64,000 bases of DNA from an uncultured Acidobacteriota bacterium (GTDB lineage: Bacteria; Acidobacteriota; Thermoanaerobaculia; UBA5066), in contig CAIMWE010000253.1 of the NCBI GenBank assembly GCA_903845115.1, positions 19,675 to 83,674 on the forward strand. Direction: 5' to 3'. Of this stretch, positions 25,256-32,560 are shown in pieces. A program made the position numbers and the translations under genes. The notes beneath the pieces are model-generated. The model did not search any database. It was not told the DNA's origin and saw only the letters and a program-made list of their open reading frames with translations. The first letter of the stretch is position 1, and every line of letters starts with the position of its first letter.

Positions 25256-25710
25256 CCTCGCCGTCGCACGACGAGGCCCGGAGGATCCTGGACAGCGCCC
25301 CGTTCATCCGGGACCTCGGGCTGAGGCTCGAGAGCCTCGGCGAGGGGACCTGCACGACCGTCCTCGACCTGGAGGAGCGCCATCTCCAGCAGGACGGGTT
25401 CGTCCACGCGGGAGTCCAGGCGACGATCGCGGACCACACGGCGGGGACGGCCGGGGCGACGCTGATCCCGGCCGGCCGGGCCGTCCTGTCGATCGAGTTC
25501 AAGATCAACCTCCTCCGGCCCGCCCACGGCGAGCGGCTCGTCTGCCGCGCGACGGTGCTGCGCGCCGGGAGGTCGGTCAGCGTCGTGGAATCCGAGGTTC
25601 TCGCGGTCGAGGCGGGGCGCGAGCGCCTCGTCTCCAAGGCCACGGTCACCCTGGCCGTCGTCCCGCGTCCCGGCAAGGACGCGAGGAGACCCCCCGAGGA
25701 GACACCCTGA
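25252..25710 (+). CDS. PaaI-type hotdog-fold thioesterase
   Basis: 152 residues from GTG 25252, which overlaps the preceding TGA (a second GTG lies one codon earlier). The hotdog-fold core is clear: RDLGLRLESLGEGTCTTVL, LQQDGFVHAGVQATIADHTA with the HAG and Asp of the PaaI active site, and a long SIEFKINLLRPAHGERLVCR strand pair. It most likely hydrolyses acyl- or aryl-CoA thioesters in the cytoplasm. The last 15 residues are disordered. It is translationally coupled to the SGNH hydrolase gene although the two proteins act in different compartments. Confidence 0.85.
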   Translation: MTSPSHDEARRILDSAPFIRDLGLRLESLGEGTCTTVLDLEERHLQQDGFVHAGVQATIADHTAGTAGATLIPAGRAVLSIEFKINLLRPAHGERLVCRATVLRAGRSVSVVESEVLAVEAGRERLVSKATVTLAVVPRPGKDARRPPEETP

Positions 25711-25822
25711 GCATCACCGCCAGCGGCGTCGTCGGCTTCGTGGCCCTTCAGCACGCCGCGTTCCTCGTCCTCGCCTCGCGCGGCTGAGAAGGCGCGAAGG
25801 GGCGGCAGCACTCCGCGAGGCT

Positions 25823-25855
25823 GGCGCCCCGGAGGCCTCTCGCCTCCGGGGCGCC
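25823..25855. terminator. Bidirectional hairpin between convergent genes
   Basis: Two perfect 14-base arms, GGCGCCCCGGAGGC (25823-25836) and its complement (25842-25855), enclose a 5-base loop. It lies between the ends of the thioesterase gene and the lipoprotein gene, which converge. No T-run follows on either side, so termination would rely on the stem alone or Rho. Confidence 0.55.
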
Positions 25856-25882
25856 GGGGAGCCCCGAGCTTTCCGGTCCCGT

Positions 25883-26356
25883 CTACTTGTCGTTCCGCTC
25901 CAGCTTGATCTGGAGCGTGCCGTGCTCGTTCTCGATCTCCACCTTGCCCGTGCTGGTCCCCTTCGCGAGGTACCACTTCACCTCCCCCGGCTTCTCCGAG
26001 GTGCTGGTGACCTGCCAGCCGTTCGAGGCGATCGCGGCGAGGTAGAACTTCTTGACGTTGTCGAAGGTGTCCCCGGAGTTGAACTTCGCTTCCACGCTGC
26101 TGGAGAACCCGGCGTGAGGCTCCGCCCTGAGCGCGACCTTCGTCGCCCCGGGATAGTCGGGGAGGTCGGCGACGGAGGGCGCAGCCGCCGGCGCGGCCGG
26201 GGCGGGCGCCGCGCTGGCCGGCGCGGCCGGGGCCTGGGCCGGAGCCGCTGCCGCCGGAGGAGCCGCAGCCGGGGGAGCCGCCGGCTGCTCGTTCCCCTTG
26301 CAGGCGACGAGGCTCATCGAGACCGCAACGAGAGCAGGGACCAGCAATTTTTTCAT
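25883..26356 (-). CDS. Small lipoprotein with Ala/Pro linker
   Basis: 157 residues. MKKLLVPALVAVSMSLVAC is a lipoprotein signal with LVAC lipobox, so the mature protein starts at Cys19 and is membrane-anchored. Residues 24-62 are an Ala/Pro-rich linker. The remaining 90 residues form a small domain (LPDYPGATKVALRAEP, FDNVKKFYLAAIASNGWQVT) that resembles the short beta-alpha domains of DUF-type periplasmic proteins; no enzyme motif is seen. The ATG follows AAAGGA with suitable spacing. A perfect 6-bp inverted repeat GTGGCG-TGG-CGCCAC (26377-26391) lies just upstream and could be an operator. Confidence 0.8.
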   Translation of the reverse strand: MKKLLVPALVAVSMSLVACKGNEQPAAPPAAAPPAAAAPAQAPAAPASAAPAPAAPAAAPSVADLPDYPGATKVALRAEPHAGFSSSVEAKFNSGDTFDNVKKFYLAAIASNGWQVTSTSEKPGEVKWYLAKGTSTGKVEIENEHGTLQIKLERNDK

Positions 26357-26376
26357 CGTGTGTTCCTTTCCATGAG

Positions 26377-26391
26377 GTGGCGTGGCGCCAC
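26377..26391. promoter_or_regulatory. Small palindrome upstream of the lipoprotein gene
   Basis: GTGGCG-TGG-CGCCAC is a perfect inverted repeat 20 bases before the ATG on the minus strand. It could be a regulator site or a leader hairpin, and chance is possible for so short a palindrome. Confidence 0.3.
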
Positions 26392-26493
26392 TCCTTCCGT
26401 GATTTGTGTAAATCCTACCAGCGAAGAGGGGGCGTCACCACTCCCGAATCGGAGGGAAGGCCGCGGGACCTGTCCCGCGCTCCGCGAAGGGGG

Positions 26494-27471
26494 TCAAGCG
26501 TCGCGCGGGACGGAGGCCGGGACCTCCGAGGCAGGGACCGCCTTCTCGAGCAGTGCGACGAGTTGCGGGTCCCAGGCTCCCTCCCGAGCCTCCTCGGCGA
26601 TGATCCTCGTCGCGTCGGCGTGCTGGCGCGACGGGCGGTGAGGACGTGACGAGACGAGAGCGTCGTAGGCGTCGGAGATCGCCAGGACCTGGACGGAGAG
26701 AGGGATGTCGAGCCCGCTGACGCCGTACGGGTATCCCGACCCGTCGATCCGCTCGTGGTGGCGAAGGACGAACGGCCCCAACGGCTCCAGCGATCGGATT
26801 CCCCGGATCATCTCGAATCCCACGACCGGGTGGGAGCGGACGAGGGCGAGCTCCTCCCTCGAGAACTCCGTCTCCTTGAGGAGGATCCGGTCGGGGATGG
26901 ACACGGTCCCGATGTCGTAGAGGGTCGCCGCCTGCCGGAGCCTCTCCATCTCGCCGGGGGGAAGGCCCACGAGCCGGCCCATCTCGATGGCCAGGCCCGC
27001 GACGCGGAGGGAGTGGTCCACCCGGTAGATCTCCCGGGACTCCACTCCACGCAGAATCCCCCCGAGGACGCGGACGAAGTCGTTCGTCTCGCGCTTGAGA
27101 AGGGTCCGCCCCGCCAGGGCGCGGAGCCGGGCCGCGAGGCGCGGGATGCCCGTGGGCCACTCCAGGATGTCGTCGGCCCCCTCGGAGAGAGCCGCGTCCG
27201 CGAGGCCGTCCGCCCCCGCGGGGACGATGGCGAGGAGCGGAAGCGCCGCCCGCCCGGCCTCGTTCCGCCAGCTCCGGAGGAGCTCCCTCGGCGCCGGGGC
27301 CCCGCCGAGGAGCGAGACCGCCACGACCTGCGGACTGACGAGGGCGGCGGCGGCGGCGGCGGCCGGATCGCCGACCGGAAGGCAGCTGAAGCGCGCGGCC
27401 TCGATCTGAGCGGCGATGGCTGAGCGCCGACTCTCGGACTCTTCCACCAGCAGGACGAGCGGGAAGCTCAC
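26494..27471 (-). CDS. Degenerate response-regulator / HD-GYP protein
   Basis: 325 residues. Residues 1-120 have a receiver-like fold without its chemistry: LLVEESESRR replaces the acidic pair and VVAVSLLGG lacks the phospho-acceptor Asp. Residues about 150-310 are an HD-GYP domain with HSLRVAGLAIEMG, VRSHPVVGFEMI, HHERIDGSGYPYG and ISDAYDAL, but the signature HDIGK reads YDIGT, so the metal-binding His and the Lys are lost. HD-GYP proteins normally hydrolyse cyclic di-GMP. Here both phosphorylation and catalysis look disabled, leaving a possible cyclic-dinucleotide-binding or scaffold role. It is divergent from an NtrC-type regulator gene only 57 bp away. Confidence 0.85.
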   Translation of the reverse strand: MSFPLVLLVEESESRRSAIAAQIEAARFSCLPVGDPAAAAAAALVSPQVVAVSLLGGAPAPRELLRSWRNEAGRAALPLLAIVPAGADGLADAALSEGADDILEWPTGIPRLAARLRALAGRTLLKRETNDFVRVLGGILRGVESREIYRVDHSLRVAGLAIEMGRLVGLPPGEMERLRQAATLYDIGTVSIPDRILLKETEFSREELALVRSHPVVGFEMIRGIRSLEPLGPFVLRHHERIDGSGYPYGVSGLDIPLSVQVLAISDAYDALVSSRPHRPSRQHADATRIIAEEAREGAWDPQLVALLEKAVPASEVPASVPRDA

Positions 27472-27502
27472 GCGCCGTACGATACATCCGCCGTCGCCTT
27501 GC

Positions 27503-27511
27503 TGCTATGCT
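27503..27511 (+). promoter_or_regulatory. Extended -10 box of the NtrC-type gene
   Basis: TGCTATGCT matches the extended -10 pattern seen at several genes here. The GTG start at 27529 follows 17 bases later behind AGGGTGAGG, giving a very short leader with a ribosome binding site. Confidence 0.4.
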
Positions 27512-27528
27512 CGCCCGCAGGGTGAGGC

Positions 27529-28917
27529 GTGGGTTCCCCTGAGTCGTCGTTCGCTCGCGTGGCGGTCGTGGCTTCCGACGCCGCCGTGCGCGAGCTGATC
27601 CGGTCGGCCTTGCGGACGGAGCCGGTCACCGTCGACCTGATCCAGAGCGCACGGGAGTTCTACGCCGGGTGCGGCCTTTCGCGCTACGCGCTGGTCCTCG
27701 CCGACTGGGCCCTCTCCGACAGCTCCGCCCTCGACTTCCTGCGCGAGGGCCGCCGCCTGGCGCCAGGGGCGCGTTTCGTCCTGATGGCCTCCGACGTGCC
27801 GCTCTCGGCGATCGTCGAGGCGGTCAAGGACGGGGCCGACGACGTCCTGCAGAAGCCGTTCCGGCTCGAGCAGCTGACGTCCATCGTCCGGCGCTCCCTT
27901 CCCTCCGCGGGCGAGCCCGAATCCGCGCCGAGCAGCGCCCCGCCGGGAGCGGCCGCCGCCGTGGGGAGCTCTCCGGCCTGGCGGGACCTTCTCGACCGCG
28001 CCCGGCGGGTGGCGGAGCTCTCCTCCACGGTCTTGATCCGGGGGGAGACCGGGTCCGGGAAAGAGGTCCTCGCCCGGTACATCGCCTCGTGCAGCCGGCG
28101 GGCCGGAAAGACCTTCCTCGCGGTGAACTGCTCGGCCATGCCCGAGACGCTCGTCGAGAGCGAGCTGTTCGGACACGAGAAGGGCGCGTTCAGCGGCGCC
28201 GACACCGCCCACGCGGGCCTCTTCGAGGAGGCGGACGGCGGGACGATCTTCCTCGACGAGATCGGGACGATGCCGATCCAGGCCCAGGCGAAGATCCTCC
28301 GGGTACTCGAGGAACGCCAGGTGCGGCGGGTCGGCGGCAGCCGCAACACCCCCGTCGACATCCGCGTCCTCGCCGCCACGAACCTCGACATCGAGGCGGC
28401 CATCGCCCGGAGGGAGTTCCGCGAGGACCTCTACTACCGGCTCGCGGTGGTCACGCTCTGGATTCCCCCCCTCCGGAAGCGCGTCTCCGACATCGAGGTG
28501 CTGGCGGACTACTTCCTCGGGCAGCTCACGCCGCCCGGAGAGGCGCCGCGCAGCCTCTCCCCCGCCGCGCTCGCCTTCCTCCAGAGCTACCCGTTCCCCG
28601 GCAACGCCCGGGAGCTCCGCCACGCCCTGGAGCAGGCCGTGATCTTCTCGAGCGGCGTCGAGCTCCGCCCCGAGGACTTCTCGTCGCTGGCCGCACGCCT
28701 CGAGATGCTTCCGGGTCGCCGGGACCCCTCGGAATCGCCAGCCGATGAGCAGGTCACCCCCGAGCGCCTCCTCGCCGCCCTCCGGTCGTGCGGGGGAAAT
28801 CGAGTCGAAGCCGCCCGGTCGCTGAGGATCAGCCGCTCCACGCTCTACCGGCTCCTGAAGCGGATCAGCAACGGCGAAGAGGACGACCAGGAGACGACGC
28901 TCACATCGACGCCCTGA
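27529..28917 (+). CDS. NtrC-family sigma-54-dependent response regulator
   Basis: 462 residues in REC-AAA-HTH order. The receiver (8-125) keeps a candidate phospho-acceptor in LVLADWALSD and the Lys of VLQKPF, but the Thr position reads Ala and the acidic pocket is reduced, so phosphorylation is uncertain. The AAA domain has Walker A GETGSGKE, GAFSGADTAHAG as the sigma-54-contacting loop (Ser for the usual Thr), Walker B GGTIFLDEIG and the arginine-finger region EFREDLYYRL. A Fis-type HTH ends the protein (NRVEAARSLRISRSTLYRLL). It should activate sigma-54 promoters. It sits 100 bp ahead of the MFS/kinase-like operon, a likely but unproven target. Confidence 0.92.
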   Translation: MGSPESSFARVAVVASDAAVRELIRSALRTEPVTVDLIQSAREFYAGCGLSRYALVLADWALSDSSALDFLREGRRLAPGARFVLMASDVPLSAIVEAVKDGADDVLQKPFRLEQLTSIVRRSLPSAGEPESAPSSAPPGAAAAVGSSPAWRDLLDRARRVAELSSTVLIRGETGSGKEVLARYIASCSRRAGKTFLAVNCSAMPETLVESELFGHEKGAFSGADTAHAGLFEEADGGTIFLDEIGTMPIQAQAKILRVLEERQVRRVGGSRNTPVDIRVLAATNLDIEAAIARREFREDLYYRLAVVTLWIPPLRKRVSDIEVLADYFLGQLTPPGEAPRSLSPAALAFLQSYPFPGNARELRHALEQAVIFSSGVELRPEDFSSLAARLEMLPGRRDPSESPADEQVTPERLLAALRSCGGNRVEAARSLRISRSTLYRLLKRISNGEEDDQETTLTSTP

Positions 28918-28991
28918 AGCGCCGGGGCGAGGTTCGACGGACCAGCCAGCCGGACGGCGCCCCTGGCCTCTATCGCGCGAGGCCGCCGAAT

Positions 28992-29000
28992 TGCTACGAT
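28992..29000 (+). promoter_or_regulatory. Extended -10 box before the MFS/kinase-like operon
   Basis: TGCTACGAT lies 17 bases before ATG 29018, predicting a leader of about ten bases without a ribosome binding site. It may be the promoter for the four-gene unit ending at 35770. No clear -24/-12 (GG-GC) sigma-54 element was found. Confidence 0.4.
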
Positions 29001-29017
29001 CCAGGCAGGCACAAACA

Positions 29018-30334
29018 ATGAAGAATCCCGGCGGCACCGTTCCGCGGGAGAGTTCTGCTGAGGGATCGTCCTCCCCCGGCGCGGCGGATCCGGAGCCCGG
29101 CGCGGTGAAGCGGGATTTTCTCCTCCTGGTCGCCAGCCGGGTCTTCTCCCGCCTGGGAGACGGCTTCCTCCGGATCCTCGCCGTCCTCCTCGTGGCCGCC
29201 AGGAGCAAGGACCCGATGGTCGCGGGCCTCGTCCTCGTCTTCCGGTACGTCTCCGAGATCCTGATCAACGCCGTCTCGGGGCCGTTCATCGACCGGTTCC
29301 GGATCCGGACCTCGCTCATGGCCTCGGACCTCCTCCGGACGGCCCTCTCGCTCCTCCTCGTCGCGGCGGTCCTCTCGGGCCAGCCGTACTGGCTCTTCCT
29401 CGTCCTCTCGTTCCTGGGCGACTTCGTCTTCATCTTCTTCAAGCCGGCGGCCGACAAGGTGGTCAAGGTCGATTTTCCGGTCTCGGAGGGGACGAGGATC
29501 CTCTCGCTGGTGGACGCCGCGAACCACGTGAGCAACATCGGCGGGTACGCCCTCGCGAGCCTGGTCGCCGCCACCCTGGGACTGGAGGTCGCGGTCCTTT
29601 TCGGGCCGGTCTTCTTCTTCTCGTCGTTCCTGCTGGTCGCCCGCCTCCGGTTGCCGGGCGAGAAGGCGATCGACTACCGGAAGGTCCGGAGCCAGTCGTG
29701 GTGGGAGAGCCAGCGCGAGGGTCTCCTCTACACCTGGAGGAGCCGTCCCCTGCGCTTCCTGCTGATCGGCCGCTCGCTCGTCGCCGTCGGGCAGGGGTCC
29801 TTCTCCGTCCTCTCGGTCGCCTACCTCGCGAGCCTGGCGAAGGGGATCTCGTCGTACGGGTACTTCGAGTCGGCCCAGTCCGCCGGGAAGGTCGTGGTCA
29901 CGCTCCTGGTGATCCCGTTTTTCTTCGCGCGGCGCTCGACCTTCCTCCTGACGGCCGTCTCGCTCCTCCTCGTCGGGTTCTCCTTCTTCGGCTTCCGCCT
30001 CGCGCACGACGTCGTCCTCGCCTGTCTGGTCGGCGCGATGGTCGGGGCGGGGCAGGCGAGCCAGGCCGTCGGCGTCGACGCGATCCTGAACCGCTACTCC
30101 GAGGCCTCTATCCAGGGGCGCGCGAAGTCGACGACCAGCTTCGGGAGCCGCCTCTCGGGCCTCGCCGCCATCGGGCTCGTCTATTTCCTGGTGTCGGCCG
30201 CCAGGGTGGAGCCGAGGGTCATCTTCGGGTGGCTCGGCATCTTCCCCATAATAGGGGCGCTCGTCTTCTTCCTGGGGTGGATGGCCGAGCGGTCTGGAAA
30301 GGTCGGGGTGAGTGAGGTGACCGATGGAACCTGA
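29018..30334 (+). CDS. MFS-type transporter
   Basis: 438 residues from ATG 29018. About 12 hydrophobic segments are visible, with SRVFSRLGDGFLRILAVLL at the start, AVSGPFIDRFRIRTSLMASD as the motif-A loop between helices 2 and 3, and a cytoplasmic central loop (EKAIDYRKVRSQSWWESQ). The layout is like permeases of the MFS_3/DHA1 group; substrate unknown. The N-terminal 25 residues are polar and disordered. Its end overlaps the start of the kinase-like/cNMP gene by 11 bases, so it belongs to that operon and may move a signal or metabolite relevant to it. Confidence 0.85.
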   Translation: MKNPGGTVPRESSAEGSSSPGAADPEPGAVKRDFLLLVASRVFSRLGDGFLRILAVLLVAARSKDPMVAGLVLVFRYVSEILINAVSGPFIDRFRIRTSLMASDLLRTALSLLLVAAVLSGQPYWLFLVLSFLGDFVFIFFKPAADKVVKVDFPVSEGTRILSLVDAANHVSNIGGYALASLVAATLGLEVAVLFGPVFFFSSFLLVARLRLPGEKAIDYRKVRSQSWWESQREGLLYTWRSRPLRFLLIGRSLVAVGQGSFSVLSVAYLASLAKGISSYGYFESAQSAGKVVVTLLVIPFFFARRSTFLLTAVSLLLVGFSFFGFRLAHDVVLACLVGAMVGAGQASQAVGVDAILNRYSEASIQGRAKSTTSFGSRLSGLAAIGLVYFLVSAARVEPRVIFGWLGIFPIIGALVFFLGWMAERSGKVGVSEVTDGT

Positions 30335-31544
30335 GGTCCGTGGTCCGGAAAAGGTCGATCCCTCCGGTCTCGAGGACGCGGCGGCCCGCCTCTTCGAAGG
30401 CCTCCTGCAGGCGTCGCGGGCCGGCCAGAAGGAGGCGGACGTCGAGTACGGCGGCGCCCGGATGACGGTCGTGCTGCCGCCGCTCGGCGAGGGGGACCGC
30501 GGGGTCGTCTACCGGCTCAGGTCCCACTCCCTGGAGGTGCGGCACCCTCACGGGCCGCTCTGCGTGAAAGTGGCGAAGCCGCAGGCGATCTGCCGGGAGC
30601 GGCTGCTCGAGGAGACGATGACGACCGACTTCTTCCTGTCGGAGAAGGTGTCGGTCCCGCGGATCCACTTCATGGACCCCGAGGGGCGGTTCTGCCTGAA
30701 GGACCTCGTCGAGGGGGAGACGGTCACCAGCCTCTACCTGCGATTCCAGCAGCTCTCGGCCCGGACGCAGGGGCTGATCCTGTCGGACCTCGAGAAGTTC
30801 GTGGCGAGACTGCTCGAGCTCTTCCGGAAGCGCCCGGACTGCCAGGTGTCGATCAGCCCGAACAACGTCTACGTGCTGACCGAGGGCGGCCGGTTCCGCG
30901 ACCCCGTCCAGTTCGTCCTCATCGACCCCGGGACCACCTTGAAGAAGGGCTACGACGGCTTCACCTTCTCGAAGTACTGGAACGAGGTGCTCCCCGACCG
31001 GATCAGGAAGTACCAGCGGACCGGGTACCTCCAGTGGCTGGTGCCCCAGGACGTCACGACGTCCGAGCGCGACGAGGCGAAGGACTTCGAGATCTTCCGC
31101 GGGCTCTCGCCGTCGGAAGTGTTCCTGCTGCTGAAGGCCGCCCGGACGATCGAGTTCGACGCCGAGGAGGTGATCCTCCGCGAAGGGGCGGTGGGAGAGA
31201 ACTTCTACCTCGTCCTCGACGGCTTCGTCGAGATCCGGCGGGGCGCCTGGAGCCGGCCCGGCTCGTGGAACCTCCGGATCGGACGCGGCTCGGTGCTGGG
31301 GGAGATGGCGTTCCTCCTCCACGTCCCGCGCTCCATGACGGCGGTGGCGGCGACCCGGTGCAAGCTGATCGAGATCGACCAGGACCAGTTCCACGAGCTG
31401 CTCGAGGCGAAGCTCACGGCTCCCTACAAGCTGATCCGGAACATCGCGGTCATCCTCGCGGAGCGCCTGCACTCGCTGGACCGGTCGCACGAGGTCCTCC
31501 TGGAGGCCCGCGACCGCGCGGCGGAGCCGGCGGGAAAACCGTGA
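30324..31544 (+). CDS. Kinase-like domain fused to a cyclic-nucleotide-binding domain
   Basis: 406 residues. Residues 40-240 have a protein-kinase-like layout: glycine-loop-like LGEGDRGVVYRL (54-65), a VAIK-like LCVKVAKP with Lys82 or Lys85, a catalytic-loop-like SISPNNVYV (176-184) in which the usual HxD is lost, and a DFG-like FVLIDPG with Asp201. Residues about 255-385 are a cNMP-binding (CRP-type) domain: FRGLSPSEVFLLLKAA, EEVILREGAVGENFYLVLDG and RIGRGSVLGEMAFL. The phosphate-binding cassette is altered (GEMAFLLHVPRSMTAVA), so nucleotide binding needs testing. The kinase-like half is paralogous to that of the next gene. It overlaps its neighbours on both sides, indicating one translational unit. 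Confidence 0.8.
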   Translation: MEPEVRGPEKVDPSGLEDAAARLFEGLLQASRAGQKEADVEYGGARMTVVLPPLGEGDRGVVYRLRSHSLEVRHPHGPLCVKVAKPQAICRERLLEETMTTDFFLSEKVSVPRIHFMDPEGRFCLKDLVEGETVTSLYLRFQQLSARTQGLILSDLEKFVARLLELFRKRPDCQVSISPNNVYVLTEGGRFRDPVQFVLIDPGTTLKKGYDGFTFSKYWNEVLPDRIRKYQRTGYLQWLVPQDVTTSERDEAKDFEIFRGLSPSEVFLLLKAARTIEFDAEEVILREGAVGENFYLVLDGFVEIRRGAWSRPGSWNLRIGRGSVLGEMAFLLHVPRSMTAVAATRCKLIEIDQDQFHELLEAKLTAPYKLIRNIAVILAERLHSLDRSHEVLLEARDRAAEPAGKP

Positions 31545-32545
31545 CGGGAGGCGTGGGCGCGGCAACCGTCTTCCGGGACAGCGAGACGACGCAGCACCGC
31601 GAGATCTGTCCGCACTGCGAGGAGGGGATCCTGACCACGGTCGAGGTCCCGCACGACATCACCCTGTCGGGCACGGTCGTGAGGATCCCGCGGGTGCAGG
31701 CGGAGGAGTGCCGGGTCTGCGGATTCCGCGCCCTCTCCGGGCGGGAAGTCCGGCTCTTCGACGTGCTCTTCGCGCCGCACTACCCGAAGATCTCCGACCT
31801 CGTCACCGCCCTTCGCGCCGCGCACTTCAACGGGATGTTCCTCCGGGAGGACCAGGCCGAGGGCCCCTTCGGCTTCGGGTCCCGGGAATACGTCGACAAC
31901 CTCGCGAACGACCTGCGCGACCTCTACCTCGACAACGAGACGAGCCACGTCCTCGGAGAGCTCGGCGGGGCCCGGGGAGTGGTCCCCCTGGACGTCGCCG
32001 GCCGCCGCTACCGCGTCGTCCTCCCCAAGATCGGGGAGGGGGAGAACGGCGTCGTTTACGACCACGAGGAGGATCCCGGCTCGGTCTTCAAGGTCGCCAA
32101 GCCGCGCGCCTACAGCCGGGACCACATCCTCCAGGAGTGCGAGGTGACCGACCTCTTCGTCCGCGAGGGGATCGCCGTCCCGAGGATCGGCGATTTCGAC
32201 CGTTACGGGAGCTACGTGGTCAAGGAGAAGCTCTCGGGCCAGTCGGTCGCCGTGATCTACGACGACCTGGGCGCCCCGGACGCCCTCCGTCACGCGCGGG
32301 TCCGCGCGGCGGTGAGGGCGTTCATCGACCGGATGATGGAGTTCTTCGTCCGGTGCCCTTCGGCCAAGACCTCCGTGAGCCCCAACAACATCTTCGTCCA
32401 GGAGACCGGCGACACGGTCGAGTGCCTGCTCGTCGACACCGGCCCGGCGCCGTTCCACGACTATTCCAGGTTCGACTTCGCGGAGTACTGGGAGGTCACG
32501 GTTCCTCAGAAGATCAGGCAGTACCGCGAGGTCGGGTACATCTAG
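31541..32545 (+). CDS. Zinc ribbon fused to a kinase-like domain
   Basis: 334 residues from GTG 31541, overlapping the preceding TGA. Residues 20-65 form a YgiT/MqsA-like zinc ribbon with CPHC (23, 26) and CRVC (57, 60). A helical linker follows (RLFDVLFAPHYPKISDLVTA). Residues 148-334 are a kinase-like domain closely parallel to that of the upstream gene: IGEGENGVVYD, SVFKVAKPRAYSRDH, GIAVPRIGDFD, TSVSPNNIFV and LLVDTG, with FAEYWEVTVPQKIRQYREVGY at the end. As there, the catalytic HxD is replaced by the SPNN element. The two genes look like a duplication that gained different sensor parts. The next gene starts 15 bp on, behind CAGGGAG. Confidence 0.78.
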   Translation: MTGGVGAATVFRDSETTQHREICPHCEEGILTTVEVPHDITLSGTVVRIPRVQAEECRVCGFRALSGREVRLFDVLFAPHYPKISDLVTALRAAHFNGMFLREDQAEGPFGFGSREYVDNLANDLRDLYLDNETSHVLGELGGARGVVPLDVAGRRYRVVLPKIGEGENGVVYDHEEDPGSVFKVAKPRAYSRDHILQECEVTDLFVREGIAVPRIGDFDRYGSYVVKEKLSGQSVAVIYDDLGAPDALRHARVRAAVRAFIDRMMEFFVRCPSAKTSVSPNNIFVQETGDTVECLLVDTGPAPFHDYSRFDFAEYWEVTVPQKIRQYREVGYI

Positions 32546-32560
32546 CTTCAGGGAGTCCAC

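Noticed and set aside
27480..29020. A sigma-54 (-24/-12) promoter in front of the kinase-like operon, expected from the adjacent NtrC-type gene
   Set aside because: I found no convincing GG-N10-GC element between 28917 and 29018; only a TGCTACGAT -10 box is visible.
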